From AC-37 sp036389105 (GTDB lineage: Bacteria > Actinomycetota > Thermoleophilia > Solirubrobacterales > Thermoleophilaceae): DNA of 8,324 nucleotides. The DNA is taken from the NCBI GenBank assembly GCA_036389105.1, contig DASVQK010000139.1:1-8324 (forward strand). Reading direction: 5' to 3'. Positions 1 to 5,930 of the stretch are shown here, piece after piece (the stretch's first letter is position 1; each line of letters opens with the position of its first letter). Under the pieces are notes generated by a model. The model was not told the origin of the DNA. It saw only the letters and a program-made list of their open reading frames with translations, and ran no database searches. Both the position numbers and the translations under genes were made by a program.

Positions 1-1
1 C

Positions 2-319
2 GAGGTCGCCCTGGGAGTGCCGCTCGCCGAGGCGCTCGACCGCACCGACCGCCGCCTGCCGCTCCCGGAGGTGCGCGCCGTGAGCGCCGCGATCGCTCGC
101 GCCGCGCGGCACGGCGCCCCGCTGTCGGAGACGCTGGCCGCCCAGGCGCGCGACGCGCGTCTGACGCGCCGGCGCCAGATCGAGGAGGACGCCGCGCGCG
201 CCGGCCCCAAGATCCAGCTCGTGGTGGCCCTGCTGCTGGTCCCCTCGGTACTGCTCCTGGTGGCCGCCGCCCTGGCCGCGGCGATGCTGGACGGCGGCGG
301 GCTGCCCGTCGGCCACTAG
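2..319 (+). CDS. Type II secretion/Tad pilus F-domain protein (TadC/GspF-like), 3' end only
   Basis: This is the C-terminal 105 residues of a protein whose start lies before the window; the frame is open from position 2 to the TAG at 317-319. The visible part has a soluble helical stretch with the pattern G-x-P-L-x-E-A-L (about residues 5-12), then a second helix pair with H-G-A-P-L near residue 38. A basic/acidic helix (RRRQIEEDAARAGPK) leads into one strong membrane segment at about residues 71-95. This order, ending in A-R-A-G-P-K and a terminal membrane helix, is typical of the GspF/TadB/TadC inner-membrane platform proteins of type II secretion and Tad pilus systems; the family role is inferred from it. 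The gene is separated from mraZ by 360 bp with its own promoter, so it probably ends a different operon. TadB and TadC cannot be told apart from this fragment. Confidence 0.75.
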   Translation, partial: EVALGVPLAEALDRTDRRLPLPEVRAVSAAIARAARHGAPLSETLAAQARDARLTRRRQIEEDAARAGPKIQLVVALLLVPSVLLLVAAALAAAMLDGGGLPVGH

Positions 320-329
320 ACGGAAGCCA

Positions 330-372
330 CCATCCTGACTCGATGGCCATATACGCCTACGAGTCAGGATGG
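330..372 (+). terminator. Inverted repeat after the Tad-like gene, possible terminator
   Basis: Positions 330-342 (CCATCCTGACTCG) are perfectly complementary to 360-372, giving a 13-bp stem. The 17-nt loop can form an inner GGC/GCC pairing (345-347 with 355-357). The stem starts 11 nt after the stop of the upstream gene, where a transcription terminator would be expected. No T-run follows on either strand, so it is not a classical intrinsic terminator. U-tract-less hairpins have been proposed as terminators in high-GC actinobacteria. The alternative is a DNA operator with two half-sites whose centres lie about 30 bp apart. Confidence 0.45.
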
Positions 373-549
373 GGGAGCGGCTTTGGGTGCAATCGCCCAT
401 GCAGCAAGCACATGTGCAACGCGAATCGCGCCCCATCGTGGGACGGCGCCCCACCGCGCCACCCGTGCCCAATCCCGCTCTACAAGCGGCTTTGAGCGCC
501 CCGCACCGCGACCGCGTCCGCGCCGACAGCGACCGGGTGGCGAAATGTG

Positions 550-578
550 TTGCAGAGTGGGAAGCAGTGGGTTATAGT
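550..578 (+). promoter_or_regulatory. Predicted sigma70-type promoter of the mraZ/dcw operon
   Basis: A -10 hexamer TATAGT at 573-578 matches TATAAT at five of six positions. A weak -35 element TTGCAG at 550-555 keeps the TTG core, and the spacer is exactly 17 bp. Transcription would begin near 585, leaving an mraZ leader of about 95 nt. The site sits inside the predicted MraZ operator, as expected for an autoregulated dcw promoter. It is a prediction from sequence only. Confidence 0.65.
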
Positions 579-582
579 GGCG
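556..582 (+). promoter_or_regulatory. Predicted MraZ operator: three TGG(G/C)N boxes at 10-bp spacing
   Basis: AGTGG occurs at 556-560, 566-570 and 576-580. Written as the box described for E. coli MraZ (TGGGN repeats with 5-nt spacers), this is TGGGA (558-562), TGGGT (568-572) and TGGCG (578-582), all on one face of the helix. A degenerate fourth copy (TGTTG, 548-552) may precede them. The boxes cover the -35/-10 spacer and the -10 element, so bound MraZ should block RNA polymerase. The encoded MraZ lies 98 bp downstream. Confidence 0.7.
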
Positions 583-592
583 CCGCCTTCAT

Positions 593-635
593 GGACCGGG
601 GTGGCGGGGTTCCTCCCACTCCGCCACTTCGGTCC
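593..635 (+). promoter_or_regulatory. Strong RNA hairpin in the mraZ 5' leader
   Basis: Positions 593-610 pair with 618-635 without a bulge: 18 pairs, of which three are G-U (599-629, 600-628, 608-620), closing a 7-nt loop TCCTCCC (611-617). It would form just after the predicted transcription start near 585 and ends 44 nt before the mraZ GTG. No T-run follows, so it is not an obvious intrinsic terminator. It could stabilise the mRNA, act as an attenuator or be bound by a factor; nothing here decides which. Confidence 0.6.
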
Positions 636-679
636 CGAAGACTTCCAACTCGCTCCCATGAACAGGGATCTCCGAGACA

Positions 680-1114
680 GTGGCTTTCCGCGGGCACTTC
701 GAACACGCGCTGGACGCGAAGAACAGGCTCAACGTGCCCGCCAAGCTCCGGGCCGCGTTCTCCTCGGGCCTGGTTCTGGCCCAGGGGCTCGAGCCCTGCG
801 TGACGATCTGGATGCCCGACGAGTTCGAGCGCTGGACGCAGAGCTTCCTGTCCAACCTCAACCCGCTGAGCCCCGAGCGCCGCAAGCTCACGCGCTACTT
901 CGCGGGCACCTCATTCGACGCCGAGCTGGACTCCGCCGGCCGCGTGACCCTCAACCAGGCGCTGATGGAGCACGCGGGGATCGACCGCGAGGTCGTGATC
1001 GTCGGCAACCTCGACCACCTCGAGGTATGGGACAGGCGCCGCTGGCTGGACGAGCGCAAGTCGCTCAACCAGGAGATATCCGGGATCGCTGAGAGCCTTG
1101 GCCATCCTTCTTGA
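680..1114 (+). CDS. mraZ: Transcriptional regulator MraZ
   Basis: MraZ is the DNA-binding regulator encoded first in most dcw clusters; in E. coli it represses its own operon. The 144-residue product has the usual two SpoVT/AbrB-like halves, each with the conserved D-x-x-x-R signature: DAKNR at residues 12-16 (followed by LNVPAKLR) and DSAGR at 84-88. Length is normal for the family (about 140-150). The GTG at 680 is the only sensible start: an in-frame TGA at 659-661 lies just upstream and no other start codon comes between. The Shine-Dalgarno is weak (AGGGA at 664-668, 11 nt away). The gene follows a promoter with three MraZ-type boxes, consistent with autoregulation. Its TGA (1112-1114) is one base before the rsmH ATG, so the two are probably translationally coupled. 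Confidence 0.96.
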   Translation: MAFRGHFEHALDAKNRLNVPAKLRAAFSSGLVLAQGLEPCVTIWMPDEFERWTQSFLSNLNPLSPERRKLTRYFAGTSFDAELDSAGRVTLNQALMEHAGIDREVVIVGNLDHLEVWDRRRWLDERKSLNQEISGIAESLGHPS

Positions 1115-1115
1115 C

Positions 1116-2063
1116 ATGACACGCACGCACGTACCGGTGCTGGCCGGGGAGCTGATCGACCTGCTCGACCCGCAGCGCGGACAGACCGCGGTGGACTGCA
1201 CGTTCGGCGACGGCGGTCACGCCCGCCTGGTGGCCGGACGGATCGGCCCGGGAGGCACGCTCGTGTGCATCGACCGCGATCCCGCCGCCGAGGAGCGCTT
1301 CGACGCGTTCGCGCGCGACGTGGATTGCGAGACCCGCTTCCTCCGCATGGACTACGGCGAGGCCCTCGAACTGCTGCGCGAGGAGGGGCTGGCCGCGGAC
1401 ATGGCCTACCTGGACCTGGGCGTGTCCTCGATGCAGATCGACACCTGGGAGCGGGGGTTCTCGTACTCGTACGACGCCCCGCTCGACATGCGGATGGACT
1501 CCGACCAGGAGCTCGACGCGCGCGCCGTGGTGAACGAGTGGGACGAGCGGCGCCTGTCGCAGCTCTTCCGCGCCTACGGCGAGGAGCGCTTCGCCCGCCA
1601 GATCGCCCGCGCGATCGTGCGGCGCCGCTCGGAGGCGCCGATCGACACCACCTACGAGCTGGTGGAGACGATCAAGGCCGCAATCCCGGCACCGGCGCGC
1701 TTCGGCGGCGGGCACCCCGCCAAGCGCGTCTTCCAGGCGATCCGGATAGCCGTGAACGACGAGCTGGACTCGCTCGACCGCGCGCTGCCGCCCGCCTTCG
1801 AGCTGCTGCGCCCCGGCGGACGCCTGGCCGCCATCTCGTTCCACTCGCTGGAGGACCGCCGCGTCAAGCGCTTCCTGGCCGCCCGCGCGCGTGGCTGCGT
1901 GTGCCCGCCCGACCTGCCGATCTGCGCCTGCGGACGCACGCCCGAGGCCGAGCTGCTCACGCAGCGCGCCGTGGCGCCCACGCCCGGCGAGGTGTCGCAG
2001 AACCCGCGCGCGGGCTCGGGACGCCTGCGGGCCGCGCGCAAGCTCGACGACGGGGGCGGCTGA
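1116..2063 (+). CDS. rsmH: 16S rRNA (cytosine(1402)-N(4))-methyltransferase RsmH (MraW)
   Basis: RsmH uses S-adenosylmethionine to methylate N4 of C1402 in the P-site region of 16S rRNA. The product, 315 residues from the chosen ATG, starts with the family pattern H-V-P-V-L (5-9). The SAM-binding motif VDCTFGDGGH lies at 26-35, with D-R-D-P shortly after it. Later come the family blocks LGVSSMQ, RVFQAIRIAVN and FHSLEDR (242-248). A C-x-C-x6-C-x-C cluster (261-272), common in this family, precedes the C-terminal end. Length matches E. coli RsmH (313). The ATG at 1116 follows the mraZ stop by one base and fits reinitiation; an in-frame TTG at 1098 would add six residues and has no better ribosome site. 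The stop TGA overlaps the next ATG (TGATG). Confidence 0.97.
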   Translation: MTRTHVPVLAGELIDLLDPQRGQTAVDCTFGDGGHARLVAGRIGPGGTLVCIDRDPAAEERFDAFARDVDCETRFLRMDYGEALELLREEGLAADMAYLDLGVSSMQIDTWERGFSYSYDAPLDMRMDSDQELDARAVVNEWDERRLSQLFRAYGEERFARQIARAIVRRRSEAPIDTTYELVETIKAAIPAPARFGGGHPAKRVFQAIRIAVNDELDSLDRALPPAFELLRPGGRLAAISFHSLEDRRVKRFLAARARGCVCPPDLPICACGRTPEAELLTQRAVAPTPGEVSQNPRAGSGRLRAARKLDDGGG

Positions 2064-2812
2064 TGGCTCGCTCGGCCGCCGCGCCCGCCGCGGCGCCCAC
2101 CCGCCCGCGCCCGGGACCGGCTCGCCGCCGCTCGGGCCCCGCCGCCGCGCCCTCGCGAAAGGGCCGCCCCGCCGCTCCGCCGCGCCAGAAGGCGCGTCCC
2201 TCCACGCGTGCGCGCACGGCTACGCGCCCTCGCTCGCCCGCGCGGCCCCGCACCCGGGCCGACAGGCTTACTCGGCTGGCCGAGGCGCCCCTGGTCGAGC
2301 GCCTGGTGCGCGGTCGCCTGTGGGTCGGCTTCGTCGGCGTCCTGCTGGCCGGGATCGTGTTCCTCAACGTCAGCCTGCTCCAGCTGAACCAGGACATCGC
2401 CCGCACCTCCACGCAGGCCACCGCGCTCGACCGCCACAACTCGACGCTGCGGATGCGGCTGGCCGCGCTCGACTCGACCGAGCGCATCCAGCGCCTGGCC
2501 GCCGGGCGCGGGATGCTGATGCCGGCGCCGGGCCAGTACCGCTACGTGCGCGCGCGCCCGCGCCACGACGGCGCGCTGGCCGCCCGCCGCATGACCGCCC
2601 CGCGGCCCCTCACCGCCCTGGCGCCGCCGACCCAGAGCGCCCCGACGGCCGCCGCCGGCACGAGCACGGCCGGCACGGGCAGCACGGGCACCAGCGGCGC
2701 CACCACCCCGACCGCGGCCCAGGCAGCGCCGACGGGCGCGACCACCGGCACCGCGACGCCCGCGGCAACGACCGCCGCGACGCCCGTAGCGGGCGCCGCC
2801 ACCTCCCCCTAG
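2063..2812 (+). CDS. ftsL: FtsL-like septum formation protein with basic N-tail and Thr/Ala-rich C-tail
   Basis: The gene lies between rsmH and ftsI, the conserved place of ftsL, whose product is a bitopic membrane protein that bridges FtsQ/FtsB-type partners and the FtsW-FtsI synthase. The 249-residue product has an 85-residue cytoplasmic tail very rich in Arg, Pro and Ala. One membrane helix follows (about 86-108, starting LWVGFVGVLLAGIVFLN), then a leucine-repeat, coiled-coil-like stretch (about 109-150). After a G-M-x-M-P-A-P-G-Q-Y-x-Y segment there is a low-complexity Thr/Ala/Gly/Pro tail (about 176-249). The tail is much longer than in classical FtsL (E. coli 121 residues). Identification rests on position and topology because FtsL sequences diverge strongly; a general septum formation initiator/DivIC-type name is the alternative. 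The ATG overlaps the rsmH stop by one base and has a G-rich ribosome site (GGGGG at 2052-2056). Confidence 0.75.
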   Translation: MARSAAAPAAAPTRPRPGPARRRSGPAAAPSRKGRPAAPPRQKARPSTRARTATRPRSPARPRTRADRLTRLAEAPLVERLVRGRLWVGFVGVLLAGIVFLNVSLLQLNQDIARTSTQATALDRHNSTLRMRLAALDSTERIQRLAAGRGMLMPAPGQYRYVRARPRHDGALAARRMTAPRPLTALAPPTQSAPTAAAGTSTAGTGSTGTSGATTPTAAQAAPTGATTGTATPAATTAATPVAGAATSP

Positions 2813-2817
2813 CCGCC

Positions 2818-4455
2818 TTGGTACTGCTCGAACGGCGCATAGGACTGCTGTTCGGGCTCTTCCTGGCCCTCCTCCTGCTGGCGGGCGCGCGCGCGATGTG
2901 GCTGGCCGGCGTGCGCGGCCACGACCTGCGCGGCAAGGCGGCGGCGCAGCAGGTGCAGGAGCTGACGATCGCGGCGCGGCGCGGCGCGATCACCGACCGC
3001 CACGGCGTGGAGCTGGCCGTGTCGGAGGACGCGGCCACGGTGTTCGCCAACCCGAAGCAGATCGACGACTCGCTGGCCGCCGCGCGCAAGCTCGCCCCGC
3101 TGCTCGGCCGCCCGGTCGACGCGGTGCTGAAGGACCTGAGCGACAGGAGCAAGGGGTTCGTCTACCTCGGCCGTCAGATACCGGTGGGACGCGGCGAGGC
3201 GATCCGGAAGCTCGAGCTGGCCGCCGTGGGCGTGACCACGGAGCCGCGCCGGCGCTACCCGCACGGGACCCTGGCCGCCCAGCTGGTGGGCGCCGTGGGC
3301 ACCGACGGCTACGGCCTGGCCGGCATCGAGCAGTCGCGCGAGAGGCAGCTGCGCGGCGAGGACGGCAGGCGGCGGGTGGTGAGCGACGCCATCGGCCAGC
3401 CGGTGAGCATCGTGGACCTGAAGACGGGCCGTCCGGGCACCGACGTGCGGCTGACGATCGACTCCGCCATCCAGGAGCGGACCGAGGCGGTGCTGAAGGA
3501 GGTGGGCCAGACGTTCAGCCCGAAGGGCGCCACGGCCCTCGTGATGAACCCGCGCGACGGCGAGATCCTGGCCCTGGCCAACTGGCCGCCGGTGAACGCT
3601 CAGCACTTCGGCGACGCCCCCGCGTACGAGCGCGTGAACCGCGCGGTGGCCGCCAGCTACGAGCCCGGCTCCACGTTCAAGGCGTTCACCATCTCGGGCG
3701 CCCTCGAGGAGCGGCTGATCGCGCCGGAGACCGTCTTCAGCGTGCCGCCCCAGCTCCAGGTGGCCGACCGCACGATCCACGACGCCGAGGACCACGGCTA
3801 CGAGAGCCTGACCGTGTCGCGCATCCTGGCCCAGTCGTCCAACATCGGCACCGTCGAGGTGGGGCTGCGAATGGGCAAGGTGCGCTTCGACCGCTGGGTG
3901 CGCCGGTTCGGATTCGGGAAGTCGACCGGGGTGGACATCCCGGGCGAGGCGTCCGGCATCGTGCCGCCCGCCGCGCGCTACTCCGGCTCGTCGATGGGCA
4001 ACCTGCCGATCGGCCAGGGCCTGGCGGTCACGCCGATCCAGATGGCGGCCGCCTACGAGGCGATCGCCAACGGCGGCGTGCTGCACCGCCCGCACGCGAT
4101 AAAGGGCGGCGCGGCGCCGGCCAGGCGGGTGATCGCGGCGACCACGGCGCACAAGGTCGAGCGGATGCTCGAGGGCGTGCTCGGGCCGGGCGGAACCGCC
4201 CAGGAGGCCAAGATCCCCGGCTACATCCTGGCGGGCAAGACCGGCACCGCCCAGAAGCCGGTGGCGGGCGGCTACTCGGACACGAAGTACGTCGCGTCGT
4301 TCATCGGCTTCGCGCCCGCCCGCAGGCCGCGGCTCCTTGTGGCCGTCATGGTGGACGAGCCGCAGGGGGAGATCTACGGCGGCGTGGTGGCCGCTCCGGC
4401 GTTCCAGAAGATCGCGTCGTTCGCGCTGCCGTACCTGCGCATCCCGCCGGGCTGA
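2818..4455 (+). CDS. ftsI: Septal peptidoglycan transpeptidase FtsI / class B penicillin-binding protein
   Basis: A class B penicillin-binding protein of 545 residues that cross-links peptidoglycan, in dcw context the septal enzyme working with FtsW. An N-terminal signal anchor (about residues 8-29) is followed by the dimerisation region with the typical R-R-G-A-I-T-D-R-x-G motif near 57-66. The transpeptidase domain holds all three active-site motifs: S-T-F-K with the acylated Ser at 285 and Lys at 288, S-S-N at 340-342, and K-T-G at 474-476. No PASTA repeats follow. The start is TTG at 2818, 5 nt after the ftsL stop. No ATG or GTG in frame lies nearby, and the next ATG (2896) would delete the membrane anchor. 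There is no Shine-Dalgarno, so expression probably depends on coupling to ftsL. The TGA is followed by a 47-nt gap before murE. Confidence 0.95.
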   Translation: MVLLERRIGLLFGLFLALLLLAGARAMWLAGVRGHDLRGKAAAQQVQELTIAARRGAITDRHGVELAVSEDAATVFANPKQIDDSLAAARKLAPLLGRPVDAVLKDLSDRSKGFVYLGRQIPVGRGEAIRKLELAAVGVTTEPRRRYPHGTLAAQLVGAVGTDGYGLAGIEQSRERQLRGEDGRRRVVSDAIGQPVSIVDLKTGRPGTDVRLTIDSAIQERTEAVLKEVGQTFSPKGATALVMNPRDGEILALANWPPVNAQHFGDAPAYERVNRAVAASYEPGSTFKAFTISGALEERLIAPETVFSVPPQLQVADRTIHDAEDHGYESLTVSRILAQSSNIGTVEVGLRMGKVRFDRWVRRFGFGKSTGVDIPGEASGIVPPAARYSGSSMGNLPIGQGLAVTPIQMAAAYEAIANGGVLHRPHAIKGGAAPARRVIAATTAHKVERMLEGVLGPGGTAQEAKIPGYILAGKTGTAQKPVAGGYSDTKYVASFIGFAPARRPRLLVAVMVDEPQGEIYGGVVAAPAFQKIASFALPYLRIPPG

Positions 4456-4488
4456 TCGCGTCCCGTCCAGACGCGCCGGACCCCGCCA

Positions 4489-4503
4489 TAGACTCGTCCG
4501 GCG
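4489..4503 (+). promoter_or_regulatory. Possible leaderless promoter of murE (TAGACT -10 element)
   Basis: In the 47-nt ftsI-murE gap, TAGACT at 4489-4494 fits the actinobacterial -10 pattern TANNNT and lies 8 nt before the murE GTG at 4503. No Shine-Dalgarno precedes that GTG. This arrangement is what a leaderless transcript beginning at the start codon would show. No -35 element is apparent. Short -10 patterns occur by chance, so this is tentative. Confidence 0.35.
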
Positions 4504-5930
4504 TGACCCTTCGCGACCTGATCGGGGACGGCGCGCCCGACGTCGAGGTGTCCGGGCTCGCGTACTCGTCGCGGGCGGTGAAGCCCGGCGACCTCTTCTT
4601 CTGCGTCCGCGGCTTCAAGAGTGACGGGCACGACTTCGCCCCCGAGGCCGTGCGGAACGGCGCGGCGGCGCTGGTCTGCGAGCGCCCGCTGGACCTGGGC
4701 GTGCCCGACGTGGTGGTTCGCGATTCCCGCGAGGCGATGGCCGCCGTGGCCGCGCGCTTCCACGGCGATCCCACGCGCACCCTGCGCGTGGTGGGCATCA
4801 CCGGCACCAACGGCAAGACCACCACCACGTTCCTGGTGCGCGCGATCCTCGAGGCCGCGGGCGAGAGCTGCGGCCTGCTGGGCACCGTGGGCCAGGTGGT
4901 GGGCGGCCGCGAGGAGCCCGCGGAGCGGACGACTCCGGAGGCCGTCGACCTCCAGGCCACGTTCCGCCGGATGCTGGACGCCGGCGACAGCGCCTGCGCC
5001 ATGGAGGTCTCCTCGCACGCCCTCCAGCTCCGCCGCACCGACGGGATCCACTTCGCGTGTCGCGTGTTCACCAACCTCACCCAGGACCACCTGGACTTCC
5101 ACCCGACAATGGAGGACTACTTCGCCGCGAAGCGGCGGCTGTTCGACGCCCCCGGCGGCGCCGCCGTGGTGAACGCCGACGACGAGTACGGCCGCCGGCT
5201 GGCGGGCGACCTCCCGGACGCGGTCACCTTCGCGATCGACCGCGACGCCGACTTCCGCGCGCGCGACGTGCACTTCGACCCGAGCGGCGCCGAGTTCACC
5301 TGCGCCACCCCCGACGGCGAGGCGCGGATGACAACGCGCCTGCCGGGGCTGTTCAACGTGTCGAACGCGCTGGCGGCCACGGCGGCCGCGCGCTCGCTGG
5401 GCGTGCCGCTCGAGACGATCGCGAAGGCGCTGGCCGCGGCCGACAGGGTGCCGGGCCGCTTCGAGCCGGTGGACGAGGGTCAGGCGTTCGCGGTGCTCGT
5501 GGACTACGCGCACACGCCCGACTCGCTGGAGAACGTGCTGCGCGCGGCGCGCGAGATCACGCGCGGGAGGCTGCACGTGGTGGTGGGCGCGGGTGGCGAC
5601 CGCGACCGCGGCAAGCGCCCCAAGATGGGCGAGGTGGCCACCGCCCTGGCGGACCGCGTGATCGTGACCTCCGACAACCCGCGCTCCGAGGATCCCGAGG
5701 CGATCCTCGACCAGATCCTTGCGGGGGCCGGGCCCGGCGCGGAGCGCGAGGTGGACCGCCGCGCCGCCATCGCGCGGGCGGTGGGCGCGGCCGGGGACGG
5801 CGACGTGGTGGTGGTGGCGGGCAAGGGCCACGAGCAGGGCCAGGAGTTCGAGGGCGGGCGCAAGGAGCCGTTCGACGACGTGACGGTCGTGCGCGAGGCG
5901 CTGCGCGAGGCGCTGGAAGCCAGCCGGTGA
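4503..5930 (+). CDS. murE: UDP-N-acetylmuramoyl-tripeptide synthetase MurE, diaminopimelate-adding type
   Basis: A cytoplasmic Mur ligase that adds the third amino acid to UDP-MurNAc-L-Ala-D-Glu with ATP. The 475-residue product has the three Mur domains. A short N-terminal UDP-binding domain comes first. The central ATPase has the P-loop ITGTNGKTTTT (Lys 105), MEVSSHAL, FTNLTQDHLDFH and the probable carbamylated Lys 210 in YFAAKRRLF. The C-terminal domain has VDYAHTPDSLENVL, GAGGDRDRGKRPKMG and the specificity motif DNPR at 391-394 within DNPRSEDP. In studied enzymes DNPR marks acceptance of diaminopimelate rather than lysine; sequence cannot separate meso- from LL-DAP with certainty. I chose the GTG at 4503 because the protein then opens with the family-like T-L-R-D-L-I. 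No ribosome site precedes it. Its stop overlaps the murF start by four bases. Confidence 0.97.
   Translation: MTLRDLIGDGAPDVEVSGLAYSSRAVKPGDLFFCVRGFKSDGHDFAPEAVRNGAAALVCERPLDLGVPDVVVRDSREAMAAVAARFHGDPTRTLRVVGITGTNGKTTTTFLVRAILEAAGESCGLLGTVGQVVGGREEPAERTTPEAVDLQATFRRMLDAGDSACAMEVSSHALQLRRTDGIHFACRVFTNLTQDHLDFHPTMEDYFAAKRRLFDAPGGAAVVNADDEYGRRLAGDLPDAVTFAIDRDADFRARDVHFDPSGAEFTCATPDGEARMTTRLPGLFNVSNALAATAAARSLGVPLETIAKALAAADRVPGRFEPVDEGQAFAVLVDYAHTPDSLENVLRAAREITRGRLHVVVGAGGDRDRGKRPKMGEVATALADRVIVTSDNPRSEDPEAILDQILAGAGPGAEREVDRRAAIARAVGAAGDGDVVVVAGKGHEQGQEFEGGRKEPFDDVTVVREALREALEASR

Larger units (their letters stand above)
320..679. other. Intergenic and regulatory region before mraZ
   Basis: This is the only long non-coding stretch in the window. 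It contains, in order, an inverted repeat (330-372), a 10-bp palindrome GCACATGTGC (408-417), a promoter with overlapping repeat boxes (550-582) and a leader hairpin (593-635). It is visibly less GC-biased than the genes. Open frames cross it, for example from 369 and 383, but their products are Arg/Pro/Ser-rich, match nothing I recognise, and run out of frame into mraZ, so I do not call them genes. I see no tRNA or known RNA fold between 373 and 545. Confidence 0.7.

Noticed and set aside
408..417. Palindrome GCACATGTGC as an operator
   Set aside because: A single 10-bp palindrome about 130 bp upstream of the promoter with no second copy seen; too little to assign a regulator.
376..494. Direct repeat AGCGGCTTTG at 376-385 and 485-494
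   Set aside because: Only two 10-bp copies 109 bp apart, with no flanking similarity or element-like structure; close to what chance allows.
601..627. tRNA-like T-arm appearance (GGGGTTCCTCCCACTCC)
   Set aside because: It is explained by the long leader hairpin. No acceptor, D or anticodon arms surround it.
369..803. A 144-codon open frame crossing the intergenic region into mraZ, and a 64-codon one at 383-577
   Set aside because: The products are Arg/Pro/Ser-rich with no recognisable motif. They overlap the promoter, operator and mraZ in another frame. Long chance frames are expected at this GC content.
1098..1115. TTG at 1098 as the rsmH start
   Set aside because: It would add only six residues overlapping mraZ and has no correctly spaced ribosome site; the ATG at 1116 better fits family N-termini and coupling.
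2809..4152. A 447-codon minus-strand open frame opposite ftsI
   Set aside because: It is antisense to an ftsI gene with all active-site motifs. The translation is His/Arg/Val/Gly-rich, typical of a mirrored high-GC codon pattern.
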